A stretch of DNA of 60,002 nucleotides from Deltaproteobacteria bacterium (GTDB lineage Bacteria > Desulfobacterota > Binatia > UBA9968). The stretch lies in NCBI GenBank assembly GCA_005879605.1, contig VBKE01000007.1:11302-71303 (forward strand), in the 5' to 3' direction. The translations under genes were made by a program, and so were the position numbers. Numbering within the stretch: the first letter of the stretch is position 1; each line of letters begins with the position of its first letter. Below, in pieces: positions 53,638 through 60,002 of the stretch. A model generated the notes under the pieces. That model had not been told where the DNA came from. It did no database searches and was given only the letters and a program-made list of their open reading frames with translations.

Positions 53638-53841
53638 TTATCGGGCTGCCAAAAGACGCGTTGCGAGACGGGGCAAGGAGACACCGGCCTCTCTTCGCCC
53701 GTATACCACCCCTTTATCAGCGTAGTCCAACACCCGGATCATCCAATCCGGTCCAGCGTCAACGGAGAGATTCCGGCGCGTCTGGCCAGTCTTGCTCAGC
53801 ATTTTCGCCTCGCGAACTTGTCTCAGGCTATTTCTGTCCAT
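53638..53841 (-). CDS. Possible small hypothetical protein
   Basis: 67 residues. The ATG has AGGA 8-9 bp upstream and it follows the 53881-54237 gene on the same strand by 39 bp. The middle (RNLSVDAGPDWMIRVLDYADKG) looks ordered but matches no family I know. Confidence 0.4.
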   Translation of the reverse strand: MDRNSLRQVREAKMLSKTGQTRRNLSVDAGPDWMIRVLDYADKGVVYGRREAGVSLPRLATRLLAAR

Positions 53842-53880
53842 CGCTAAATCCTCACATTTCTTCAGCGGAAGTTTCTCACG

Positions 53881-54237
53881 CTAAAGTTTTTGATACTTAC
53901 CCAGCTCCAGCCTTTTGACTTTCCGCTGCTTAATCCACTTGGTCAAGACGCGATGAGTAGAGGTCCTTGATTTGACCTTGGCCAAATTAGCTACGGTGCC
54001 GACAGCAAAAGAGCCGGGGAGCTGCTTGAGCACGGAGTTCCAGTCGACCGGTTTTCGACGGACTTTTCTGTTTGCTTTGGTTCTCGTGGCCCCAGACTGG
54101 CTGCTAAGAATACCCTGCACTTTCTGATACCTTGCCAGCTCTTTCCTTAAAGTCCCTAGCTCCGAACTCTTTTTGGATATCTCTCTCCTAAGGTCAACAA
54201 TTGTCTTGTTTACGGCAGTCCTGAAATCAAAAGCCAT
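53881..54237 (-). CDS. Small protein with a winged-helix-like C-terminus
   Basis: 118 residues. An N-terminal coiled coil (IVDLRREISKKSSELGTLRKELARY) is followed by a basic linker and LPGSFAVGTVANLAKVKSRTSTHRVLTKWIKQ, which reads as a helix-turn-helix, then KVKRLELGKYQ. Probably DNA-binding. Ribosome site GGAGG at 8 bp. Confidence 0.7.
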   Translation of the reverse strand: MAFDFRTAVNKTIVDLRREISKKSSELGTLRKELARYQKVQGILSSQSGATRTKANRKVRRKPVDWNSVLKQLPGSFAVGTVANLAKVKSRTSTHRVLTKWIKQRKVKRLELGKYQKL

Positions 54238-54341
54238 ATAGAAATCCTCCGTCGTACTTACTCTGCTAGCACCTATCTATATAAGTTGGTGACAATATGC
54301 TCAACTGGCAGCGAGCAAAGAAGATGTACGGTCCCTAAAGA

Positions 54342-54369
54342 GAAAAAAGGCAAGCGAATTTGCTTGCCT
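54342..54369 (-). terminator. Rho-independent terminator, copy 1
   Basis: On the minus strand aggcaagc...gcttgcct then TTTTTT, downstream of the DUF932-like tail fragment. Nearly identical to the hairpin at 55826. Confidence 0.8.
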
Positions 54370-54393
54370 GAATTGGCCGGAAAGAACAAAGAA

Positions 54394-54519
54394 CTATTGT
54401 AAAGGAGTTCCAAGCAGCGTCCCGGCGAACCGTTCCATCTCAAGCCTCTGGAGCGGCGTCAGACGTTGCGCTGCATTCGTGGAGGCTTTAATCACGCGTA
54501 ACCGACTTGCCTCTGGCAG
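54394..54519 (-). pseudogene. DUF932-like 3' end fragment, copy 1
   Basis: About 41 codons, LPEASRLRVIKASTNAAQR then LTPLQRLEMERFAGTLLG, matching the C-terminus of the fragment at 55874. The rest of the gene is missing: it follows the DUF2235 gene directly, so it is a leftover of recombination. Confidence 0.65.
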
Positions 54520-54553
54520 GCTCCGTTGTCTACCGCCATAGGTCCAAGAAGTT

Positions 54554-55657
54554 CTAGCACCGATCACGAACAATTCGAAACTTGTGATGCAGGATCGCGA
54601 GCGGAACAAGATTCTTGGGACGGTAGCTCCAGATCGCATTCATTCTTTGCTCAACCGACGTATGCACTAACGAGCCTGCCGGAATAGAACGTGGCCGCGC
54701 GAGATTCACCCGAACTGAATTCTTCCAAATATTTCCTGGCCCCGGGTGGTGTATGCGGACAGCCTTTGGCCATATCTCAGCAAGCCACCAAAAACCGTGG
54801 AGTGATTTGTGAAGAGGCCCGGTCGGATTAGGCGCGACATAATGTAATTTGCTACCGAGAATTTCAGCTTTCCGCTGCAGGTCAACTAACAAGCCCGCGG
54901 GTTCCCCCTCGCACAGCATCCACTGAAGTGCGAGCTTTGAAAGCCCACTTTCTGTCTCGGGATAGCTACCACCAACATCAGAATGGACACCGGCGAACCA
55001 CACTTGTTCGATATCTTGACCAGGAGACGCTTCCACAAAAAGATTTTGACGATAAAAGGCCCGGCGCTCGTCAATTGAGACGGCGTGCCTGGCAATATCG
55101 ATGGCCGGATTCTTTGCAGTAAACGGAAACTGGACAACGTTGTAGATCCATCCCACTGAGCTGACGGTGTCCCAAACACCTATAAAATGCACCTTGCATT
55201 CGCGAGAAAAGGTTTTTTTAAAGTCGGCAAGCACGGCGAAATCGATACTGCGCCGCTTTAACATTCGGATAGCATATGGAATCAGCGCTTCATTGCCTGA
55301 GGAGAGCAACCCAACTACGTGGAGCATCCCGCAGAGCGCTCTGGCGGTGTAGGCACCCCGACTGAAACCAAATACGTAAATCCTGTCCTCAGGTTCATAA
55401 GTCCTCATTAGAAATTGATAAGCATCTGCCACATTGTCGGAAATGCCATATCCGAATGCCAAACCGATTACGCGTGTCCACCATTTTCCAATCCGGGTAA
55501 GTGCATTCCTTGCTCCCATCGTTCCAACACCAGGGTGATAGTAAGCAATTTGGGACGCGTTGCAGGTCAATGTCTTGTAGAGCTTTACGACATTGGAGTT
55601 CTCATGGCCGAACTGATTACCGGTCCCGTCACAGCAAATCACGATGTTTTTCGGCAT
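54554..55657 (-). CDS. DUF2235 alpha/beta-hydrolase (Tle1-type phospholipase-like)
   Basis: 367 residues. NIVICCDGTGNQFG at the N-terminus, VFGFSRGAYTARALCG with the GxSxG nucleophile elbow (about 96-111), VHFIGVWDTVSSVGW, QVWFAGVHSDVGGSYPE with the catalytic Asp/His region. DUF2235 covers type VI secretion phospholipase effectors (Tle1) and housekeeping hydrolases; no secretion genes are in the window. It lies among gene debris. A weak AAGGA precedes ATG. Confidence 0.9.
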   Translation of the reverse strand: MPKNIVICCDGTGNQFGHENSNVVKLYKTLTCNASQIAYYHPGVGTMGARNALTRIGKWWTRVIGLAFGYGISDNVADAYQFLMRTYEPEDRIYVFGFSRGAYTARALCGMLHVVGLLSSGNEALIPYAIRMLKRRSIDFAVLADFKKTFSRECKVHFIGVWDTVSSVGWIYNVVQFPFTAKNPAIDIARHAVSIDERRAFYRQNLFVEASPGQDIEQVWFAGVHSDVGGSYPETESGLSKLALQWMLCEGEPAGLLVDLQRKAEILGSKLHYVAPNPTGPLHKSLHGFWWLAEIWPKAVRIHHPGPGNIWKNSVRVNLARPRSIPAGSLVHTSVEQRMNAIWSYRPKNLVPLAILHHKFRIVRDRC

Positions 55658-55825
55658 GAGGGTCCATCCTTCGAAGCATCACGGTACCTGACATTGTTCT
55701 TCCCTTCATGTTCCGGTTGTCTAACGCAAGACTCCATGTTTATATCACAATCCCGTTAAACAATGTTTGGTGCTTGCGTCTCGCTGCCACGAACTGTTCG
55801 CTAGCCAATTATTCCTTCCGGCCAA

Positions 55826-55854
55826 GAAAAAAAGGCAAGCGGATGTGCTTGCCT
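55826..55854 (-). terminator. Rho-independent terminator, copy 2
   Basis: On the minus strand aggcaagc...gcttgcct then TTTTTTT, directly after the DUF932-like fragment at 55874. Confidence 0.8.
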
Positions 55855-55873
55855 GAATTAAACGAATAAAGAA

Positions 55874-56320
55874 CTAATTTAGAGGTGCTTCCAGCAGCGT
55901 CCCGGCAAACCGCTCCATCTCGATTCTCTGGAGCGGCGCCAGTCTTTGCGCGGCGTTCGTGAACGAGTTGATCACGCCGAACCGATTTGGCTCCGGCTCA
56001 ACTAGGTAGCTCGATACCACTTCATCCGTTAGTTTCTGGGAAAATTTTCTCGCCTCCGCAATTTTGCGGATCGTCTCGACCGGATCTTCTATCGGTTCCT
56101 CGCGGGTCTTTAGAAACGTATCCAATACGAAACTGGCAACGCGGAAACCCTCACTCACCGCCTCCGCCATTCTGCGGGTGAGTTCGTAAGCAGTAAGATG
56201 AATATGGGCGTGCCGGAAGCTTTTCTCCCGGCTCACGATCAGATCGTTGGTACAGGGTTTCCTAAAAACAAAAGGTTCGACCGCTTCCGTATGACCGTTG
56301 GTCGCCCAATTACATGAATC
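55874..56320 (-). pseudogene. DUF932-like C-terminal fragment, copy 2
   Basis: An open frame whose product begins mid-domain: FRKPCTNDLIVSREKSFRH, then RRMAEAVSEGFRVASF, then YLVEPEPNRFGVINSFTNAAQ and RLAPLQRIEMERFAGTLLEAP. The CTN and NRFGVINSFTNAA elements resemble DUF932 (YafZ/YfjQ-type) proteins of genomic islands. There is no start codon with a ribosome site; the 5' boundary is not resolved. Family name is tentative. Confidence 0.55.
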
Positions 56321-56540
56321 ATATCTCTTCGAGCGCCGTGCAGACATGAACTTCGGTATATTGCGGAATAAAGCGCGCCCACTTAAAAACTTTGCCGTCC
56401 TTCTTTCTGACGAAACGGTAGGAAATTTCGCCGCGCTCCACGGGCTTCCCATTCTCGCCGATGTAGTCAAAGCCATCTCGTAATTCACGCGCGCATATCA
56501 CATAGATTCGATGCGCCGGCACTTCGATCCATTCAGCCAT
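56319..56540 (-). CDS. Hypothetical small protein (73 residues)
   Basis: From ATG 56540 after GGAGG (10 bp): MAEWIEVPAHRIYVIC, RELRDGFDYIGENGKPVERGEISYR, VFKWARFIPQYTEVHV. A well-formed small beta protein. Its TGA is adjacent to the DUF932-like fragment. Function unknown. Confidence 0.55.
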   Translation of the reverse strand: MAEWIEVPAHRIYVICARELRDGFDYIGENGKPVERGEISYRFVRKKDGKVFKWARFIPQYTEVHVCTALEEI

Positions 56541-56599
56541 GTTCGTTAGACCTCCATTCCGCCACCGGCAAAAAAGCACGGCTCATGGTTTCATCACTA

Positions 56600-56770
56600 T
56601 CACGATCTGTCCGTAAGTCCAGGGGCGGGCGGGGTCTGTTGATTTTGATCTATGGAGGCGAGCGCCGCTTCGGCAAGCCCCGAGGGAGCACAGCCATACG
56701 AGTGATTGCCCGAGTTAGGCAGACCTCCCACCAGGAACAGAATTAAGACAATCAACAATAACAGGCCCAT
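56600..56770 (-). CDS. DUF3309-like small membrane protein
   Basis: 56 residues: MGLLLLIVLILFLVGGLPN, then HSYGCAPSG. One hydrophobic segment followed by the LP...HS-YG.PSG pattern of DUF3309. The C-terminal half lacks the second hydrophobic helix expected for the family and may be altered. A GGAAG element precedes ATG. Confidence 0.55.
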   Translation of the reverse strand: MGLLLLIVLILFLVGGLPNSGNHSYGCAPSGLAEAALASIDQNQQTPPAPGLTDRS

Positions 56771-56886
56771 AGTCACTTACTTCCGTTTGGATCAAAATTA
56801 GGCCGACTCGGGAGAGGTTCTGTCTAGTATTGGACCTTCTTGAAAAAGAATTATCGCGGGGCCCGCAGAACTGCGTAGCCGCCGCT

Positions 56887-57573
56887 CTAGGCGATCTGAG
56901 CGAGGTAATCGGTGAGTTTGTTTTCTTTGATGATGAGAAAGCGATCTCCGTTGGTCTCGATCAGCCCAAGGTTATGAAAGCGCTGCATAAACAAGCTGAT
57001 CCGAGGCCGGGTCGTGCCCACCATCTCGGACAATTCTTCATGCGAAATCTTCAGCTCGATGCGAATGCTGCGCGGATCCTTCTTACCCATTGTCCGGGCC
57101 AACTGTAACAACGTCTGGCCCAGCCGCTGTTCGCTATCCACCGTCACTAGATTGGCGATGACCTGCTGTTGGTCGGCAATGCGCACCGCCAGATAGCGCA
57201 CGAAGCCCTCAAACAGCGAATCACGGCTTAGACGCCCCAAGAATTGAGCGCAAGGTATTTGTTTTAACATCGTTTGTTTCATCGCCGTCGCTGTTTCAAG
57301 ACGCGCGCCTAAGCCGGACAGGCATAGCTCACCGAAAACGTCTCCCGCACTGTGAATGGCCAGCAGGCACTCTTTGCCTTCGGACGAGAGCATGAGGAGT
57401 TTGATCTGGCCGCTTTCAATAAAGTAGACCATCTCGTCCTGATCGCCACAACTGTAAACGTTCACGTGTCGCGCGATCTTGACGGTGCGAGAATCTTGCG
57501 TCTCGCGCTGCAACGAAGCGCACAATTGCTGTTTGAACTCGTCGGCTTGAGGAGTCTGTTGAATCGTCATCAT
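56887..57573 (-). CDS. Crp/Fnr family transcriptional regulator
   Basis: 228 residues. cNMP-type beta-barrel: VYSCGDQDEMVYFIESGQIKLLMLSSEGKE and GDVFGELCLSG. The C-terminal HTH is SHEELSEMVGTTRPRISLFMQRFHNLGLIE (about 176-205). No N-terminal Fnr cysteines, so it is not an oxygen-sensing Fnr; the ligand is unknown. Two ATGs in tandem at 57573 and 57570 after AAAGGAG. A TATAAT box lies at 57597-57602. Confidence 0.9.
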   Translation of the reverse strand: MMTIQQTPQADEFKQQLCASLQRETQDSRTVKIARHVNVYSCGDQDEMVYFIESGQIKLLMLSSEGKECLLAIHSAGDVFGELCLSGLGARLETATAMKQTMLKQIPCAQFLGRLSRDSLFEGFVRYLAVRIADQQQVIANLVTVDSEQRLGQTLLQLARTMGKKDPRSIRIELKISHEELSEMVGTTRPRISLFMQRFHNLGLIETNGDRFLIIKENKLTDYLAQIA

Positions 57574-57596
57574 GTCTCCTTTCGATGCCCACGATG

Positions 57597-57602
57597 ATTA
57601 TA
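57597..57602 (-). promoter_or_regulatory. -10 box of the Crp/Fnr gene
   Basis: A perfect TATAAT on the minus strand, about 24 bp before the start codon. The -35 is weak, so an activator may be needed. Confidence 0.55.
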
Positions 57603-57768
57603 ACACGGGTGCCGATTTGAGGCTAAATGAGCACCGGCACTCCTAGAAGTGCGTAATCGACAAGTGCGATATGGCCCGGACTAAGCCGGGATGATTAACA
57701 ACAGGCAAGGGAAATTGCCTCCTTAAAGCGCTAGCATCAAGATTTCCCGATCACACTTGTCCGTATCT

Positions 57769-58143
57769 CTACAAAAGGACTTTAGCGGCTTTATTCACAT
57801 CACGCGGTTTAACCCAGAGAATCGCTCCGTACCGCCCGGCTCCCGCTGTAATCACGTGAAGCGCTGTTATATTGATACCCGCACCAGACAGCTTGGTTAC
57901 TGTGTCCGCGACTGCACCCGTCCTCTCATCGCCCTTAACAAGAAAAGTCGTTTTCGGACCGATGAGCCTTACTTTAGCCTTCTTTGCTGCCGTCTTGAAA
58001 GCCGCTTGATCCACGGGCACGAAATCGAGTTGTGCCCGTCGCCCTTTAGGAAAGGCCACAAAGGCTGAGAGATTGACTCCTTCATCTCTCAGGGCGTTGA
58101 GAACCTTCAAACCCTCTCCCGGTTTGTCGGAAAAAGCGCCAAC
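57769..58143 (-). pseudogene. ACT-domain protein with truncated 5' end
   Basis: The frame reads VGAFSDKPGEG then LKVLNALRDEGVNLSAFVAF, GRRAQLDFVPVDQAAF and, in the second half, TTFLVKGDERTGAVADTVTKLSGAGINITALHVITAGAGRYGAILWVKP: two ACT-like units. The expected start is missing; just upstream the sequence switches to the DUF932-like 3' end. Confidence 0.6.
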
Positions 58144-58215
58144 CTCTGCGCTGCATTCGTGAATGCGTTAATCACACCGAAGCGGTTTCCTTCAGGCTCT
58201 ACCAAGTAGGTGCCA
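58144..58215 (-). pseudogene. DUF932-like 3' end fragment, copy 3
   Basis: GTYLVEPEGNRFGVINAFTN then AAQRLA, a third copy of the motif seen at 54394 and 55874. It runs straight into the truncated ACT gene. Confidence 0.6.
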
Positions 58216-58280
58216 CCAACTCTGTTCCGACTTGACGGAGTCTTCCTCAAACCGCGCAGGGCTGATTGAAACCTAGTCCC

Positions 58281-58415
58281 TCATAACAAACCCCGGTCCG
58301 AGAAACTGTAGAACCGTTCGCCTCCCATGATGATGTGATCCGGCACGTGAATGGCGAGAATCTCACCGCTCTCCTTAATTCGGCGCGTAATCTCATTGTC
58401 TTCCTGGCTTGGTAG
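58281..58415 (-). pseudogene. RadC (JAB-type) 3' end fragment
   Basis: The minus strand encodes LPSQEDNEITRRIKE, then SGEILAIHVPDHIIMGGERF, then YSFSDRGLL and a stop. This is the C-terminus of RadC, whose usual ending is xLGIxVLDHIIIG...YSF.E.GLL. The upstream catalytic HNHPSG part is missing. Confidence 0.75.
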
Positions 58416-58472
58416 AAGTATCCAACGAAGGCTTCTGAAGGATTGCTCTGAATTTAGACGTCACAGAGTGTG

Positions 58473-59003
58473 CTATGGCTGCGGGTAAAGCCAATAAAGC
58501 ATCCAATAGACAACCACACCGGTGACCGACACGTAGAGCCAAATAGGAAGCGTCCGACGGGCAATCAGCATATGTTTATCAAACTGTTCGTTCCAGGCAC
58601 GATAAATTGTGGTCAACGCTAATGGAACGATAACAGCGGCTAAGATGATGTGAGAGATCAGGAGCGCGAAATAGACCGGTCGAATCCCGCCCTGTCCAGG
58701 AAAGGGTATCGAGCCAACCTTGTAGTGGTATATCAGATAGGAGACAAGAAATAAGGAGGAGGTTCCAAAGGCCATCAACATGCAGGTCTTGTGGGCCCCC
58801 ACCTTTCTCCGTCTGATGAAGAGGTAGCCGACGGTGAGTAATATGGCGCTTGTCCCGTTGAGGACGGCGTTGAGAGCGGGTGAGGCCGAGACTTCGTAAT
58901 CTCCTCGGATCTGGGCCTGTCGGCCCACCAGAATGAATCCCACAGTCAAGAGCACCAGAAAAGATACAATACCAATACCCGAGAGAAACAATCGATCTTT
59001 CAT
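58473..59003 (-). CDS. DUF420 membrane protein (CtaM-like)
   Basis: About 176 residues from ATG 59003 (MKDRLFLSG); an upstream in-frame start exists. Five hydrophobic segments. SPALNAVLNGTSAILLTVGYLFIRRR, HKTCMLMAFGTSSLFLVSYLIYHY and a late HMLIARRTLPIWLYVSVTGVVVYWMLY are the DUF420 pattern with conserved His residues in membrane helices. The family assists cytochrome oxidase assembly. No oxidase genes are adjacent. Confidence 0.88.
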   Translation of the reverse strand: MKDRLFLSGIGIVSFLVLLTVGFILVGRQAQIRGDYEVSASPALNAVLNGTSAILLTVGYLFIRRRKVGAHKTCMLMAFGTSSLFLVSYLIYHYKVGSIPFPGQGGIRPVYFALLISHIILAAVIVPLALTTIYRAWNEQFDKHMLIARRTLPIWLYVSVTGVVVYWMLYWLYPQP

Positions 59004-59708
59004 TCTGTCATCACCATCTAGAATAAATCCTCGATCAAATAATCTTTCCCAACCCATTAACACAGTGGGTAAACTTTAAAAAGCATCCGGCCATATAGGA
59101 ATTGTCCAGTGGATGTTACTGAGGCGACTACCCGCGGAGCGGTCCCAAAGCACGATAATCCGGGGATGGCTCTTCATTCTGGTGTTATGAACACAATGGA
59201 TACTACTCCTTCCAAATAAGCTGGATCTCAATTACCCGAAAGAAATTATGATCGACGATGAGGTAATTGAACGAGAAGACAGGGCATTAGCAGCGTAAGT
59301 GTAGCAAAGACATAACTGGCTGATTGAGGGAGAAAACTCGGAGAATGCAAGGGTAGAGTTGACATGGACACGCGCCACGATCGCGATTCCCGGTCCCGCC
59401 CCTTCGGCCTTTTTTCCGTTTGACGCCCCCATTTCCGCGAGTAGAATAAGCGGCTAATTAGCTCGGTTCTGTGGCCCAGGACGTGAGCTTTGTTTTGGTT
59501 TTCACCCAAACACGAATTGCGAGCACGCTCACGCAGCACGAACACGTCTTTTTCCCGTCGCGAACACGCTTATTTAATCTCTTGGCAGCCAAGCTCATTT
59601 CGACTAATATTTCACTGCGCCGATCCGGGATGTGGCGACTTCGGCTCTGCCGGTTCTCTGAGGGCAAATTCTTCCGGTCAGTGCAGACTTCTATTGCTTA
59701 AAGCGTTG
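59004..59708. other. Long intergenic region, no gene recognised
   Basis: Open frames on either strand lack ribosome sites and protein character. No RNA gene or repeat seen. It separates the DUF420 gene from the helicase. Confidence 0.5.
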
Positions 59709-60002
59709 ATGGATCTAACTCCCTACCACGCAAAATACTTTGCTCACGAGCTGACGAAGCGGTGCTCGTAGGACAACATGGAGAAGCTCGCCGGCGCGGT
59801 TGCCAGCGCGCAGGTGGATCTGAATCCGCACCAGGTGGACGCGGCGCTATTCGCTTTCAACTCACCACTTTCGAGGGGCGCGCTGCTCGCTGACGAGGTT
59901 GGTTTGGGTAAGACCATCGAGGCGGGACTTGTCCTTTCGCAGAGGTGGGCTGAACGGAAGCGGCGGATTCTGGTCATTACGCCGGCCAATCTGCGCAAAC
60001 AG
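59709..60002 (+). CDS. SNF2/DEAD-box helicase, N-terminal part, with in-frame TAG
   Basis: Runs off the window. From ATG 59709 the frame reads MDLTPYHAKYFAHELTKRCS, then a TAG at 59769-59771, then DNMEKLAGAV and on to DLNPHQVDAALFAF, LADEVGLGKTIEAGL (Walker A) and RRILVITPANLRKQ. Translation could instead start at ATG 59778. The part before the TAG reads like the normal N-terminus of this helicase group, which is often paired with DNA methyltransferases in restriction-like defence loci. Confidence 0.75.

Noticed and set aside
55415..55759. Plus-strand frame overlapping the DUF2235 gene 5' end
   Set aside because: Opposite a gene with a clear GxSxG motif; no ribosome site.

Overview
The window is bacterial chromosome from a Gram-negative organism. 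It carries a peptidoglycan-associated lipoprotein, lipopolysaccharide-type glycosyltransferases, a periplasmic D-Ala-D-Ala carboxypeptidase and mostly conventional Shine-Dalgarno starts. Moderate-to-high GC, several periplasmic binding proteins of the NMT1/TauA and 4,5-dihydroxyphthalate-decarboxylase types, metal-dependent amidohydrolases, FAH-family and FMN hydroxyacid dehydrogenase genes, and a cytoplasmic reductive-dehalogenase-like operon suggest an uncultured soil or sediment lineage of the former Deltaproteobacteria/Binatota/Rokubacteria kind. That placement is inference from gene style only; no rRNA is present.

Layout. 1-5.5 kb: a clipped gene tail, a flavin disulfide reductase, an NMT1-type binding protein, a small lipoprotein-like peptide, a MetE-like protein and a secreted hypothetical. 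5.9-9.2 kb: three glycosyltransferases (GT4, GT2, GT4). 9.4-17.7 kb: Pal, a Tat-type aldo/keto reductase, two more binding proteins, YceI, a THEP1 NTPase, an amidohydrolase, a small P-loop kinase, a YHYH protein and an HD hydrolase. 18.2-23.6 kb: small, partly phage-like hypotheticals, an NHL beta-propeller and a NERD protein. 24-31.5 kb: an Fe(III)-type binding protein, an FMN hydroxyacid dehydrogenase, tRNA-Thr(CGU), a thiamine operon (thiS-thiG-thiE plus a membrane protein) under a TPP riboswitch with its terminator, a MEMO-family protein and a FAH-family hydrolase.

32.3-36.4 kb is a tightly coupled run: DNA polymerase III delta (holA), a secreted phospholipase-D-type nuclease, an OB-fold-like exported protein, a zinc-ribbon peptide and a SPOR-domain carboxypeptidase that probably starts at CTG. 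37.4-44.3 kb holds the most interesting metabolic block: a MarR regulator, a CCG-domain Fe-S protein, a nucleoside phosphorylase, an MtnA-like isomerase with an extra C-terminal domain, a class II aldolase fused to an SCP2-like domain, an acyl-CoA synthetase and a small unknown protein. The phosphorylase-isomerase-aldolase order matches the logic of 5'-deoxynucleoside (MTA/5'-deoxyadenosine) salvage through the DHAP shunt, here with two unusual domain additions. 44.9-48.1 kb is a second candidate system: a reductive-dehalogenase-like protein without a Tat signal, a stand-alone paralogue lacking the Fe-S domain, a ferredoxin-GlcG/HbpS fusion and a separate GlcG/HbpS protein. A two-domain ABC permease follows at 48.4-50.1 kb with no ATPase in the window.

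50-60 kb is accessory DNA: Rieske, GYD and ACT-type small proteins, a coiled-coil membrane protein, a DUF2235 hydrolase, a Crp/Fnr regulator and a DUF420 protein, mixed with gene debris. The debris includes three copies of a DUF932-like 3' end, one fused to a truncated ACT gene and lying beside a RadC 3' fragment. The window ends inside the N-terminus of a SNF2/DEAD helicase whose conserved leader is interrupted by an in-frame TAG.
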